Shown here one piece after another: positions 1-12,350 of a stretch of 64,000 bases of DNA. This DNA comes from Angiostrongylus vasorum (Eukaryota > Nematoda > Chromadorea > Rhabditida > Metastrongylidae). The notes beneath the pieces are model-generated. The model did no database searches, had not been told where the DNA came from, and was given only the letters and a program-made list of their open reading frames with translations. Positions within the stretch are counted from its first letter, which is position 1. Every line of letters starts with the position of its first letter. The stretch spans positions 3,952,072 to 4,016,071 of the forward strand of contig JADANN010000468.1 in NCBI GenBank assembly GCA_018806985.1. The letters are read 5' to 3'. Made by a program: the position numbers and the translations under genes.

Positions 1-106
1 CGGTTTCTGAAATATTATTACGCTCTATGCTCGCTAAAACACCGACTTCTGCAAGATGGATTTTCAAGAAAAAAAAGGCCAGTTATTATTACCTGACAGT
101 CATAAG

Positions 107-366
107 ACCCCCTTTAGGGATGCGCCATGCATTCGACTTGACTAAGCATCGTTTGGAGGTGATTGAATGCATATCCGGCCTTTAAAATGACTAACGGTGG
201 CTTACCGATGTATCGAGCCAGTGCTGCTATCCTCCCAGACAAGTATTGTACCAATTTGCTGACCCCGGAAGGAAGGAGGGCCTGGTGGGCCAGGGGCGCG
301 GGGATCGATTCCACGTGTGTATTGCATGGCGCCTCCGACCATTGCGCCACAAACGCCCTTGCCTGA
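107..366 (-). mobile_element. SINE1 copy (tRNA-derived)
   Basis: Nearly full-length copy on the minus strand. Read from the right, it has a tRNA-like head with an A box of the type TGGCGCAATGG and a B box of the type GGAATCGATCC. The central motif follows, here damaged (CAATACTTGTCTGG), and then a 3' part containing GCATTCAATCACCTCC. The same order recurs in about ten places in the window. All reading frames here are products of the repeat, not genes. Confidence 0.8.
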
Positions 367-520
367 CAGTCATTGCTGTAACAATCGTCCTGCAAAAGAG
401 AGCATCGTCGTATGAGATTGCCTCATTTGAGCGGTGTTCTACTGAAGAAGATTCGACTCGATACGACGGCGAAGATACCATGTCGAAAATACGAACTACG
501 GACATCAACTCTGATCATCG

Positions 521-579
521 GTTCTGAGGAAGATGAAGGCGTCCAAACATTAGCCGAATAAAGTTTGTTTGTCAACCTT
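521..579 (+). repeat. short repeat end, possibly from a Penelope-like element
   Basis: Contains TCTGAGGAAGATGAAGGCG and then CGAATAAAGTTTGTTTGTCA. Related sequence occurs at 34093-34130 (+) and inverted at 41276-41305. Assigning it to a Penelope-like element is a guess based on the flavour of the encoded tail, not on an alignment. Confidence 0.3.
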
Positions 580-696
580 GTGTACAGAGTATGCTAACAT
601 TCGCATATGAGAAGTGGTAGGTGGCGAGCGTACACATCGGAGAGAGACGGATATTCTCTTTTAATATAAGCTACCAAATTAACATGGTGCCGACAT

Positions 697-803
697 CATG
701 ACCCTGGAGGGATGAGTGGCTTGGTTGGTCCGGAGCGGAATCGAATTAGCACCACATTCGTTGCGATGGTTATCACTACCACTGTGCTATCCGCCCCATT
801 CTG
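697..803 (-). mobile_element. SINE3 head fragment
   Basis: The minus strand carries a tRNA-like head: GGGGCGGATAGCACAGTGGT is an A-box region, and CGATTCCG lies in the B-box region. The same head is seen at 22533 (+) and 51905 (-). The 3' part is missing, and an AT microsatellite follows immediately on the plus-strand right. Confidence 0.65.
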
Positions 804-816
804 CATTATTAGTAAT

Positions 817-1795
<979 letters not shown>

Positions 1796-2063
1796 ACAAT
1801 TTTGACTAATTATTTACTGCCTACCCTACCCTTTTCTTTAGCGGCAGGGTATGTATTGCGAAATATAACTTTAATGATGCTGAGATATTTGCAAAACTCC
1901 GGACCGCAGGTGTCTACGGTGGGGAACGAACACGCTTTTATCCTTTCCGGGGAGTAGCACGCTCACCACCGCACCATGCGGGTCCCCGGAAAGGACAATA
2001 GCGCGTTCGTTCCCTACCGTAGGCACCTGCGGCCCGGAGTTTTGCAAATATCTCAGCATCATT
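1796..2063 (-). mobile_element. foldback SINE2 unit inserted in RTE-b, with 12 bp target duplication
   Basis: Inverted pair of SINE2 sequence. The left arm (minus orientation, with its 3' tail at the far left) runs through GATGCTGAGATATTTGCAAA and the opposite arm ends in the reverse complement of it. The loop holds the tRNA-like head (GCATGGTGCGGTGGTGAGC on the minus strand). GAAGATGGGATC occurs at 1784-1795 and again at 2064-2075, so the whole hairpin entered the LINE as one unit. Confidence 0.85.
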
Positions 2064-3690
2064 GAAGATGGGATCGTCAAAACTTCCCACCATGATATGA
2101 AATCAGTAGCGTAAACCGTTCTGCAGCAACCTTTCCCGTTCCACAATCCCCGTCCCGGACCCTAATAATTCCGCTGGAGAAAAAACACTTGGAATCCTTC
2201 TGTCGGAGGTTCGAGTTGCGATAGAAACCATGGAAAGAGGCACAGCTCCAGGGCCAGACAATGTCACCGCCGAATTCCTTAGAGCTGGAGGCCACAATTT
2301 ACATGTACTTCTCGCAAATCATATGACAGCCTACCTTCAAAAGGGAAAAAAATCCCAGACCAGTGGAGGACGTAGCGCACGGCCATCCTGCCCATGAAAG
2401 GAGACAGAAGCGGTCTTCGTAACTATCGTCCCATATGCTTGTTGAGTGTACTCTACAAGCTCTTCACGGAGATTATCCTTTCGTGCATATCAAGGACATT
2501 GGATGAGGCGCAACTAGTCGAGCAAGCAGGATTTCGAAAAGGATTTTGCTGCATGGACCACATCCAAACCGTGTCCGGGGTCATCGAAGTTTGCCGGGAA
2601 TACCACTTGCCTCTAGTCCTAACCTTTGCCGACTATGAAAAAACGTTTGACAGTGTCGAAACGAATGCAATCCTATTAGAGCTCGTCGCCCAAGGAGTGG
2701 GCCCGTCCTACACAAGAACTCTGTCCGACTGTTATCGGAACTGCACTACGAAAATACGGCTTTTTCATCGACCTCTCACCATACCCATAGGTAAAGGGTT
2801 CAACAAGGCGACAGAATATCGCCAAAGCTGCTCATTGCCGCACAGCAGTGGATAATGCAGTCACTCGATTTGGATGAGAAAAAGCATACGTATTGATGGA
2901 AAAAATCCTATCAAACTTTCGTTTTGCCGACGATATTGATATCTTCTCAAGAAGTACTAGCGAAGCAGAGATGATGATCAACGAGCTCAACGAAGCGGGG
3001 GAAAAAGATCGGACTGCGCATAAATCTAAAGAAGACCCAATTCATGAAAAAAGCCATGGTGCGAAGGCGAAAAAAAATTGAATTGGATGGCTCTCTCATT
3101 GCAGAGACCACCTCGTACGTATACCTTGGGCGATCAATACATGGAAAACAAGATGAAAGGGAGGAACTAGATAGAAGAAGGAAAGCAGCTTGGGCCGCAT
3201 TTGCGCCTCTCAAAGAAGCCACCGACAAACTGAAGGACCCGAAAATCTTCGCCCATCTCTTCGATTCTACGGTCATCCCAGCGCTCTGTTATGCTGCAGA
3301 GACGTGGGTTGATACTTCGACCACGTCAATAATGCTTCGCACTACTCACAGAGCGCTTGGGCGATGTCTTCCGAAATTTAACCGGCACTCTCAATATCTA
3401 GCCGGAATGCGAAGCTCTGACCTTCGAAATCTGTCACATCTTCGAGATCCAGGAGAATACACATCGATAGGGAAACATAGATGGGCCGGTCACATAATGA
3501 GAAGAACAGATGACAGATGGACGAAAAGAATAGTAGAGTGGACTCCAAGAGAATGCAAACGTCTTCTAGGGACGACCACTTACACGTTGGGCGGACGTGT
3601 TCGTAAACAAAGTTAATCAGCTGTACCCACAGCTGCGGTTGTTTTACAAATCAAGTATTAGACTCGCAGGCGCCACCATGCTCGGATAAA
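2064..3690 (+). pseudogene. RTE-b LINE, reverse transcriptase part (copy E)
   Basis: Reverse-transcriptase remnant. The signature segments appear in order: GTAPGPDNVTAEFLRAGG near 2245, QAGFRKGF near 2524, the motif A region FADYEKTFDSVE near 2626, and the catalytic FADDIDIF near 2922. The RTE C-terminal region YVYLGRSIHG, AETWVDT and GHIMRRTDDRWTKR follows up to about 3540. The frame shifts several times and the element is dead. The 3' end lies just before the short AT run at 3728. Confidence 0.88.
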
Positions 3691-3723
3691 ACCACACATA
3701 TACTCCATTTACTCCATTTATCT

Positions 3724-3727
<4 letters not shown>

Positions 3728-3759
<32 letters not shown>
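3728..3759. repeat. (AT)n microsatellite
   Basis: A 32-base AT dinucleotide run directly downstream of the RTE-b 3' end. Confidence 0.9.
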
Positions 3760-3762
<3 letters not shown>

Positions 3763-3784
3763 AGATAAATGAAGTACAACTTTC

Positions 3785-5790
3785 CCTGGTCGTCTTGCGC
3801 AAGAGAGTCGGACTCGTTCTGGTCTCTTGTACTCACAATTTTCTTTAGTTGTAGCTTCCGACCAACGTTGGCCTCAACGAGTTGACACACAAGGATTCGA
3901 GAACATTGTTAAATAAGTCGCATGACATCACTAAGGAAGCCTATAGCAAATCTCACCGTTTACGAAACTTTTGGTAGCTTTATCTTTTGCTCTCGCCACG
4001 ACGAATCATGATTACCGTATGGAATCAGAAGATGTGTAGCAAGTATATATCCATAACAATAGCGCAAAGCTTCTTTTAGAAACCTGTTGATATCCCAACT
4101 CCTCAAGTACAATAATAATGGAAAAAGTGTAGAGATATATCAATGACGAGGGACCTTGCATATTCTCCGAAATTCTGCAGAAACCTAATAATCGAAAATC
4201 TTTGCCATTAGTGGTTGACATATCGACTATTAGTAAAGGAAAAAATAGTATTCAAAAGCACGCGCGCGAAAAAAATATGTCGTGGGTCCCACGTGGAAAT
4301 TTGTGGTCGTACGGTGATTCGAAGTTCAAAAAATGTTCTCGAGTGGTTATTCCACTAAATGCTATTTCCTCAGGGGGATTCATAATGTTGTTTTTCTTTC
4401 TTTCTTGTGATCACTATATAAATACCGAAGTATAGAGGAACGTTGGCTTTTGAAAGCTTCTATAATAACCGTCGTGGTGGAATAATGTGATTACAACTAT
4501 GGATCCGACCGCACCAATCAATATTTTTGAGGTTTTTTCTTTTTATTTGTTGCGTTAACTCTTATTCCTTGAGCATATGAGTTGCTAAAGTTCTCTTATC
4601 ATCATCACTGTTTTCAATTCAGCTGGTTGTTGTTCTTACGTCACTAACGGTACCGCTAGCATAGTTTCCGCGGTGTGTCAAACGGAGAGAATAATGACCA
4701 ACAGTTTAATGGTCAAAGTTCTTCTTGAAAACACTAGAATAATGAGATGAAGCTCGGTGGGTCTCTGAAACAAGCAGTACCCGCAAGATATTTTTCCCCA
4801 AAGGGACAAATGAGAGACTTCGTCGACATATGTTATTTCCACTACTATTTTCATCTAATATGCTACAAAATCCTTCTTCCTTTTCCATTTGCATCTGCAC
4901 GCAGGACCACCGCTATTACTGCCTGACTGGAGAAATCCCTCTACCGGATATTCGTCTTTAAACCATTATCCCGATCTTAGGCGCATATTAATCACTTGCT
5001 ATATGGCATTTTCAACCTTTCACAGTAATAAATAAGCATTTCTTTTTCCTTTGTGTGCGCCTTTCTTCTCACTCATTTCAGGTAGCATTTCCATTTGAAG
5101 CTGACTCTTCATAGTTAAGTTGTTGTTGAATGTGTTATTTGTACGCCTTCAAATCTCATCATTTCGTCACACAAGCAGTTCGGTCTTGTTGCAGTGCTGA
5201 TCCCTATTTTTCAGAGTATTTCTACTTATTCATTTCACAAGAAATTAAAAACTCTCCATTCGATTAGGGGAATACACTTGGTGTGGTTATTCCGTTGTCT
5301 ACTGCTTTTCTGGCAATGTTTTGCGATATTTTGCTTATTTCGCCATTCTTCTGCTAACATTGTGATTCTTCTGCTATTTATTTCTCCTGTTCTTACTCTT
5401 CCTGTTCCTAACATCGATGCGTATCCAATAATTGGCAGCCGCAAGCGCGCGACGAAAATGAGGATAACCCTATTAGAATGTGACCCTTCCAGAATCGGGC
5501 GAAAGACACCTTATAGGTGCCATGAGAGTAAGTCATGTTAACCCTGTGTTCGCAACTCAGACCAAGTGGAGTTTGCGTGAAAATTGGGTTCCGCACAGCT
5601 GCATGTTAGCTATTCTGTGTCCTTTGACAGCAAGAGAAGGTAAAAAGTTAATCCGGTTTTCAGCCGATGAGATTCCTCTCAAGGCCAGTATATTTCGATG
5701 CGTTCTGTTTGAAACTCTAAGGTTCTTGTCACGCGGCAAGCTTTTCTTTCAAAACTTACCTACGCTTGAAATAACTAGTTTTTGGTGAAA
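3785..5790 (+). repeat. long diverged repeat, copy 1 (uninterrupted)
   Basis: About 2 kb that aligns by eye, in the same order and orientation, with three blocks at 48490-48920, 49925-50390 and 51905-52640. Shared landmarks include AATAGCGCAAAGCTTCTT, GGTTATTCCACTAA, CATGGATCCGA-like sequence, ACACAAGCAGTT and ACGCGGCAA. The copies look roughly 65-80% alike. No protein domain was recognised. It could be an old DNA element, an unclassified retroelement or a segmental duplication. Confidence 0.6.
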
Positions 5791-5791
5791 T

Positions 5792-5983
5792 TCATGCTGA
5801 ACACCCAAGACCACTGAATGCGGGGCTCATTTTTAATTGGAATTTTACTGCAGCAAAATCTAAATCTGTCCTTATTGAGCAAATCTGACCTAGTCTTAAT
5901 AAGTGAACATATTCCAGTTCAATACTTAATGACCCAGTGACAAACAGCGCCTCTGAATTGTAGGCAAACAACGAAAAGTGCAT
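5792..5983 (-). pseudogene. repeat-associated ORF fragment, paralogue of 53842-54075
   Basis: The reading frame contains LRLGQICSIRTDLDFAAVKF, which matches LPFGQICSVRRGLSAAVKFQ in the plus-strand frame at about 53960-54020. The DNA is also alike (TGCAGTAAAATT is shared). The family is not recognised. The orientation is opposite to the adjoining long repeat when the two loci are compared. Confidence 0.4.
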
Positions 5984-5989
5984 TCCAGA

Positions 5990-6515
5990 CTGTTTTTGTC
6001 AGTATGCAGAACAGGAAAAGTGTTTGAAAGATGCTGCTAATCAGAGCTGTACTTTGCCCTATCATTTCTTGGGAGATTGGCACCAGTATTCACTAACGGC
6101 TGCTTTCCCACATGAGCTTTCAAACATTTACTGTTGTGGAACTTAGCTCTAGGAAAATATATCTGGTTTCGCATCTGACTGTCATGCTCTGCAACGTGCA
6201 ACTCTCCGTTCAACTAATAAAAAAGCAGAAAGCATATCATAGTGGTCATCCATTTCACGAATAAAACTGCGGAAGAACCTCGTTGCAGAAACGCTTGAGA
6301 GCGAAACATTGAAGTGTGAATAAATCTAGGAATCTTTCAGTTGGTCTGTGTTGGACGCGTTCGTAAAGTGGCTATTACGCAAACGCTTCCATAGATAGAA
6401 ACCCTTTTGTGACCCGTCTGAATCTTTTTTGGATGAACTAGCATTCTAAAGTTGGCATATTTGCTGATGAATATGTAACGAAGGCCGCTAACCAAACATG
6501 AAAACTGAGGTTGAA
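5990..6515. other. no gene seen
   Basis: AT-rich sequence with no convincing reading frame, splice-flanked exon or recognised repeat. Confidence 0.5.
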
Positions 6516-6516
6516 G

Positions 6517-6760
6517 TTATTAATGGCAATTCGCATTTATGCATTGTAGTTTATTTCCTTCGTTAATGGGTTATGCCTGTATAAGTTTTCTTACGTTTTA
6601 TGCTACTAAGTTGTTCAGAAATTAGCGAAGGGTTTCAACCTGCATTCTTTAATGTGGTACATCTCGGCTCAGCATAAAGTTGTTCAAATAAAATAAAGAC
6701 CATCAGAATCTACAGCTTTGCCAAAACTACATATACCATTAATTTCGCAGAAGCAAAAAA
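6517..6760 (+). repeat. direct repeat R6, copy 1
   Basis: Matches 9597-9832 in the same orientation. Shared blocks include CATTGTAGTT, GGGTT.TGC.T.TATAA, TTTTATGCTA and GGTTTCAACC/GGATTTCAACC. The family was not identified. The two copies flank the foldback element at 8.7-9.5 kb. Confidence 0.6.
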
Positions 6761-6877
6761 ATTTTGTGGGCTCGTTCGTGTCGACTTCGTAGAATAGTGT
6801 TAGCATGCATACGTCTTTATATTGACGATGCTTAACACTTAAACAGGGAAAAAAATTTTGGAACTGTTAAAAAGAAG

Positions 6878-7045
6878 TGGTGCGTGTAGCGCAGTGGTTA
6901 GAGGACCCCTGCAATACACATGGGATCGCTCTTGCGCTACAGGCTCAACAAACCTTTCATTTCTCCGTCGTCGGCAATTTGGTGTCAGATCTGTCTGGAG
7001 GATAACAATATTAACTCGTTACATCGATAGGCCACCGTGAGTGTA
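6878..7045 (+). mobile_element. SINE1 copy, 3'-truncated
   Basis: The head reads GTGTAGCGCAGTGGTTAGAGG (A box TAGCGCAGTGG) with a B-box region TGGGATCGCTC. The central part TCGGCAATTTGGTGTCAGAT and CATCGATAGGCCACC follow. The 3' third of the family consensus is missing. Confidence 0.75.
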
Positions 7046-7796
7046 TAAGAGATTAGCGAGGGCAGGCGGCTATTAATAACAAAGTGGGTTTTTATTTCTG
7101 CCTTTTTTCGTGTTCTGTCCTTCCCCACACACTCTAGTGCATTTGTGTCGTAGTTTCAAATAGTAACTGTCCATTAGATTTCTCCTATCACCACATTTAA
7201 ATTCTTCAACTTTTCTGCTACTTTGCATGTAGCAGGATGTTGTTCAGTGAAGAAAAAGCCTATGCAGTAGTACGTCTTAAAGAAACATCTTGCTTTTGAA
7301 GAGATTAGTCATATACTGTCACAAACTTCTTTAACGTGCTTCTTCAGAATGTATTTACCGCCGTCATTGGGCGATGTCATTTAGGAATACAATTTGAAAT
7401 GCTCTAAACGCTACAGGCGGTGCAAACATATGAATCATCTACGTCGCCGTAATGAAACACACAAGTGCACAACATTCACGCGCTCATTTTGCAAAAGGGA
7501 GTTGAGGTAGTTTATTTTTTTAACTCAAGAGATGAACAACAAAAAGAATAATTTCCGCTCCACAAATTTTTTGTAATCGCGATGTGTATTTCTCAATATG
7601 CGCACCAATTTTTCCATAACCTTAGTACATGAGGACTTGAGAAATTTATACATCGGATTTCGTTATGGGCATAATTCTCCTGGATTTTTCTGAGTCATTT
7701 TCTTTTAAATTTATGCGAAAAGCTAAAAACTTGTTAATACAATAAGACCGCCAGTACGTAATGCGTACAATAAAGAGGTCTTAAAGCTTTCATACG

Positions 7797-8070
7797 GGCG
7801 CGTGTGGCGCAGTGGTTGGAGGTGCCAGTGCGACACACACGTGGAATCGATACCCACGCCCATGGCCCACCAAGCCTTCCATCTCTCCGATGTTGGCAAA
7901 TTGGTACCAGACTTGTCTGGGAGGGATAGCAACACTGGCTCGATACATCGGTAAGCCACCGCGAGTCATTGTAAAAAGCCAGGTATGCATTAAGTCACCT
8001 CCAACGATACTTAATGAAGTCGGATGCGTGGCGCATCCCCCGAGGGATTGATCAACGCCGAGAGCTTCTT
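7797..8070 (+). mobile_element. SINE1 copy, full length
   Basis: One of the best copies. The A box is TGGCGCAGTGG, the B box region is GGAATCGATACC, and the central hairpin CCAGACTTGTCTGG lies at 7905-7920. TCGATACATCGGTAAGCCAC and the 3' region ending GAGGGATTGATCAACGCC follow. Useful as a reference copy for the family. Confidence 0.9.
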
Positions 8071-8693
8071 TATTCTTTTAAAGCTTTCACGCTATGGCAG
8101 TGAGCGGCCGCACTAACGCATTCGGAGCTATGTTAGCTAATTACGTTTCTCATGGTAAAGCTAAAGGGATGAAACACTGTTCCATGTGTGAATTGCATAT
8201 AATTCATATTTTTGCTAATCTGTGCATAGTCAGCTCTATGCTGAGCTAATCGTTTAGAGCTGCATGCGAGTACTTTAAAAATATGCTTTTTAGAAAGTAA
8301 ATCTCGCTAGAAAATCATTTGGGCAAAGTTAACTAAGCTTTCCAAACCTTTTGGAGGAAATGCGTTAAAACATTTGGATCGGAAGAACTTTTTTGTGGGT
8401 ACGTCGTGATGGTTTACGTATTTCACTAGTATTCAAACCGTTCTGTACCGCCGTTGTCGGCGACATCGCTACTGTGACAAGGTAGCAGAAAAACGACGAA
8501 GACCCCGTGAGGGATCTCCCTGCAATGTCTTCAAGAAGCAACACCTGATCTGCCTCGGCATGTTCAGATTCGAATGGCACCCCTAGTCTGGGCAGCGCGT
8601 TTGCGCCAACCAGTCAAACGTTAGTTGTCTACTAATGAGTGATAAGTTAACTCAAAAGACCGACTTTCTATAAACCTCGGCACAGATAGTTGA

Positions 8694-9463
8694 TATATTT
8701 ATTTATGTGATCTTACAAACTGATCTTCTTTAGCTGATGCGAGGTTGGTATAGATGTTCGTTGATGTTGTCGTTGTTGTTGGTGTTGTTTGTCGATGGCT
8801 GACGTTTCGGCGATTTCGCCTTCCTCAGAGCCTGGACGTATTTTTATATTAGAATACTTTAGTTATTTGGTGTAAAAGGCTAAAGTATTAATTAAGAGTG
8901 ATAAGATAGCTAGTTTTCTTAAATTTTTATTGTCAGGAAATGAGTTATCTGCATTATAAACAAGTCATATTCGTTCTGCTGTCACGTTTCTGCATCGATG
9001 CAGTTTGGAATACGCCATGTACAGCAGATGCCTCAAGAACGACTCCATGAAATTGAATCGATCAGTATCTGCACATTAAAATCAATCCTATGAAGGATCG
9101 CAGTTTTTCTGATTTTCATACCTGATTAAAGCAATTGGAAAAAAGATTTGATTTTTTTTCGTTTTAGGCATCCTTACCATACGTCTGTGAGCTGTGCAAT
9201 AAAACCTTTCCCACCAATGCTTCTCTGCGCACTGATAGGAGAAGAATTCACGACAATAGGAATAATCATAACTGCACAATATATGATAGGAAAATTTTTT
9301 ACTCATAACCAATCATGAAAGCTCGGCTCTGAGGACGGAGAAGTTGCGGAAACGTCAGCCATCGACCAACAACAACAACAACGACATCGACAACAACGAG
9401 ATCTATGCCAACCTTGCATTAGTTCAACAAGATCAGTTCATAAGAACATATAAATAAGTATTT
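8694..9463. mobile_element. foldback element with about 138 bp inverted arms
   Basis: The left arm (8694-8832) and right arm (9323-9463) are inverted copies of each other, roughly 80% alike. Shared features are a GATCTT.TTTAGCTGATGC-like block, a CAACAACAACAACG-type stretch, and TGGCTGACGTTTC beside CTCAGAGCC at the inner ends. About 490 bp lies between the arms and includes a zinc-finger-like frame. The class is uncertain: a foldback DNA element or inverted ends of another element. Confidence 0.65.
9168..9308 (+). pseudogene. degenerate C2H2 zinc-finger exon-like frame
   Basis: A 46-codon open frame follows the acceptor-like TTTTCGTTTTAG. It reads YVCELCNKTFPTNASL and then RTDRRRIH. The spacing C-x2-C-x3-F-x5-L-x2-(D)-x4-H is exactly that of a C2H2 finger, with Asp where the first His should be. 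A second, weaker finger start follows (NCTIYDRK, Tyr in place of the second Cys). It lies inside the foldback element. It was probably a captured exon or an element-encoded DNA-binding domain, now decayed. There is no ATG in this frame. Confidence 0.5.
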
Positions 9464-9596
9464 TTATGCTGTCTAGAGTAATTCCGTTTCTTCTACTTCC
9501 CAAAATTTTTTTCATTTAGATATCCACTACTGCATGAGTTGCTGAAACATATGGAACGTGTACACGGGCAATCAAATAAAATGTGAAGATATCAAT

Positions 9597-9832
9597 ATTT
9601 ACTTAGATCATGTTGTATAATTAATGGAAATTTGCAGTTGTGCCATTGTAGTTCATTCCCTTTCCTTACCGGGTTGTGCGTTTATAAATTCATCTTTTAT
9701 GCTATTAAGTTGTTTGGCATTTAGTGAAGGATTTCAACCTATATTCTTTAAGTCTCAGCTCGAAATAAACTTTTTTGATCGATATAGAAACCATTAGAAT
9801 CCATAGCTTTTTATCTGCAAGAAAACCACTTA
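9597..9832 (+). repeat. direct repeat R6, copy 2
   Basis: Second copy of the repeat at 6517-6760, diverged but collinear. Confidence 0.6.
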
Positions 9833-10272
9833 TTATGTTTGCACAAGAAACTGAGATTCCAAGGGCGATCGAGTTGCTGAAGGTAGTTTCGACCCTAATC
9901 TAGTTTCTGAAGCATTTCTTGTAACAACAAGCGTCGAGTCTGCTCTACTCACCTAAAGATGGATAGCGCATTCTGGTAGCATATGCTATTTTTGTCCCTT
10001 TTTCGTATCTTCTATTCAGGTTAACAATCTCTGGTCCTTTATTAGACTAAGAATCAACTATTAACTAAGGATCATCTATGTGGTGAAGATTTGGGAAAGT
10101 CCTATCAGAGCTATTCCAGCACTCGAGAATTTTGCCTTTTTCAATAATCAACTCGATTATCATTCCATATTGGTGAAGAATGCAAAATTGTCGGGTAACG
10201 GCCAAATCTGCACGCAAAGGCGAAGAACTGAATGGAGTTCTAGGATCTGCACAACATGCGACCACGTGATAC

Positions 10273-10390
10273 GGCTTGGGCTTCTGAGGCGCCCACTGCG
10301 CTAAGGAGAACTGTGAGATGGGGCTGACGTTGTGATAGGTGTCGTTTGCCTCTTTCACTACTTCCGAGACATATTTGCGAACTCTCAAAG
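10273..10390 (-). CDS. candidate exon of unidentified gene
   Basis: Minus-strand segment after a TAG acceptor at 10391-10392. The best frame gives RVRKYVSEVVKEANDTYHNV and then SPISQFSLAQWAPQ, a protein-like composition. A GTATCA donor ends it at 10273, although the frame stays open to 10065. It lies downstream of the exon chain at 11.3-12.6 kb on the same strand and could be a later exon of that gene. No family was recognised. A second frame is also open over part of the segment. Confidence 0.4.
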
Positions 10391-11265
10391 CTACTTGTTT
10401 CTTTTAATCAGCTCTGAGAGTAAGCTGTTCATATTTCCACCATAATCTAATGTGATTATAACTGAATCGAAGTGATATAAATTTTCCGCAAGTTAGATGG
10501 GATGGAATAAAGGACTTCACTTAGCTAAATGGTAGACTTTTGGAAAATCTATGCAATTTTATACGAATATCCAAATAATGACGTCGCATAAACTTCACTT
10601 AACTCCTTCAATGCTTCGTCGAAAATTCTGTGGTAGGGAAAGCATGCTTAGCAGAATGACCGAGCACACACCGGTGCTAATTTTCCAATATTCTTTTCCA
10701 TTAACCATAACGTCCACCATTTGTAATAAATCATTTATTTACAGTTCAAAAGAAAACTTACACACAGGGATCGCAGAGGTAAGTTGAAAGCAATCACAAG
10801 TTCATATTATCACAATCTAACGAGAATAAATATAACCACGTAATCACCATGAAAAACCTACCGAAGAATTTAAAACCCTGATTAGGCTTAGCCAGCAGAA
10901 TCAAGTATCATTTATACTTTTTACAGTTCTTTGCAAGGCCGTTTATAAAACGTTACTTATTACTTAGAAACAGTTATAAGTGAATGACGTATGTGTAAAT
11001 GTAAGGCAAGTATGAGCGTAAAGAATGAACTCAAACCAGTTACAGATTCGACAGAGAATCTATTAATGTGTAAGATATACAGCTTCGTGAACTCTATAAG
11101 TGGCTGAGCCGAAATAGGTCAGAAATAGCGCCTATGTACAGTATACACAGTCATAGTGCCTATGACTAATAGAAATCCTTAATGAATGACTTGAATAGAC
11201 AACCCGTTCATGAAAGAGCACAGTCCTAGTACCACTTGAAGTGTTTACCATGGTATCCGCGGTTA

Positions 11266-11352
11266 AAAAGTAAGTGAATGTTTTTCTACTTTAAACGTTT
11301 CCAACTGCAGTACGCCGGAACCGGATGAGCCGTTAGCTCTGAACAGCACCAC
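11266..11352 (-). CDS. candidate exon, unidentified gene B
   Basis: It follows the strong acceptor TTCTTGTGCAG and starts in phase 0, matching the phase-0 end of the exon at 11627-11716. The peptide begins VVLFRANGSSGSGVLQLE. The right boundary is uncertain: a donor may lie inside (for example GTAGAA near 11278), or the frame may run to the stop at 11266. Confidence 0.45.
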
Positions 11353-11626
11353 CTGCACAAGAACAAAAACATCTCTGTTTCGTTAACACATAGACCTTGG
11401 CGAGGAAATCACTCTGCAATGAAAAACACTTCTACCAGTGAGGTTTCATTTATTACTGAAGAATCCAATTCTCGTCTATTAAAACAGGTTCCGAGGGTAC
11501 CAGATAGAATGGTTTGCTTGAGAAATACTCTTTTCAACATCTTATAAATAGGGTTCAATCAGCAGATGTTACAGTATTCCTATTTTTGACCTTCGCGTAC
11601 AACAGAAAAAGAAGATAATTGGTTAC

Positions 11627-11716
11627 CTTGGCGACAGTGTACACGTGACCCTGAAATGCGTACTGCATAGTGCGGCCGTCGATGTCGGCTTCACCAAGGA
11701 ATTCATAGCCTTCGTC
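11627..11716 (-). CDS. exon of unidentified gene B
   Basis: A 90-base exon between a TTTAAG acceptor and a GTAACC donor, exactly 30 codons in phase 0. The peptide starts DEGYEFLGEADIDGRTMQYA and then FQGHVYTVAK. Frame and phase fit both neighbours (12537-12616 upstream, 11352 downstream). The protein family is not recognised. Codon use and composition look like a genuine host gene rather than a repeat. Confidence 0.6.
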
Positions 11717-11884
11717 CTTAAACGCAAGAAAGATTACATACTGTACAGAAACCCCAACTGCTTATCATAGAATTGGTAATTCATGCGCAATAGCATGCAA
11801 AAAAAGACGTGTAACTACGGTGTGGCAGCAGTACATCATCATGACATCAGTAGGGGGCATCTCAGCTTCCTGGTATTCACTATA

Positions 11885-12110
11885 AGTTAACCACAGCGAT
11901 GCTGAGATATTTACAAAACCCAGATCCCAGTCCAGATTCGAACGCGGCATTACCCTTTCAGATGGCTTACGTGCTACGCACCACTGAGCCCCCTTTACCT
12001 TTCCCGACCCAAGTTTTTCCTCTAATGGTGCCATCAGTAGTCATCCGTCAACGGCAATGATTTGTGGATCATAAATCGTCATTAAGCCTAGTTAGTTTGA
12101 AGCTGCAGTC
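11885..12110 (-). mobile_element. SINE2 copy
   Basis: On the minus strand: GGCACCATTAGAG, a degenerate head near GCTCAGTGGTGCGTAGCACG, the B-box region GCGTTCGAATC, then GTTTTGTAAATATCTCAGCA. The 5' leader (ATGACGATTTATGATCC and GTTGACGG) is present. It lies head-to-head with the plus-strand copy at 12165. Confidence 0.75.
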
Positions 12111-12164
12111 GAAATTGCAGTGTATAACTCTTTATTTCTTGCTCATTACTTTTTGACGATAGCA

Positions 12165-12350
12165 CCGTTAGGGTAAAAAACTGGCTGAGAGAAAGGCAAA
12201 CCGAAGACCGCAGTGGCGCGGTGGGTAACACTCGATCCACGGGTAAATGCAATCTTCGGCTCGAATGTGGGCTGAGGTCCGAGTTTTGTAAATATCTTGT
12301 ATTTCACATAATGCCCTGACATAAAGAAAATAATAAGCAGTAATTGCAAA
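12165..12350 (+). mobile_element. SINE2 copy
   Basis: ACCGTTAGGGTAAAA, GGCTGAGAGAAAGGCAAA, an A-box-like CAGTGGCGCGGTGGG, the B-box region CGGCTCGAATG, then AGTTTTGTAAATATCTTG and the tail ATAAGCAGTAATTG. Paired head-to-head with the minus copy immediately to its left. Confidence 0.8.

Noticed and set aside
3785..5790. ORFs of 60-115 codons in the long repeat (for example 5194-5541) as genes
   Set aside because: Hydrophobic, T-rich frames not preserved in the second copy at 51.9-52.6 kb.
7797..7870. Possible tRNA gene at the start of SINE1
   Set aside because: Perfect A box but repeated many times with the same non-tRNA 3' part; a SINE head.
10551..10787. Minus-strand exon beginning MVDVMVNGKEYW near 10720
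   Set aside because: Protein-like for about 40 codons, but no AG acceptor precedes it and no transcript start evidence; left out of the gene model.
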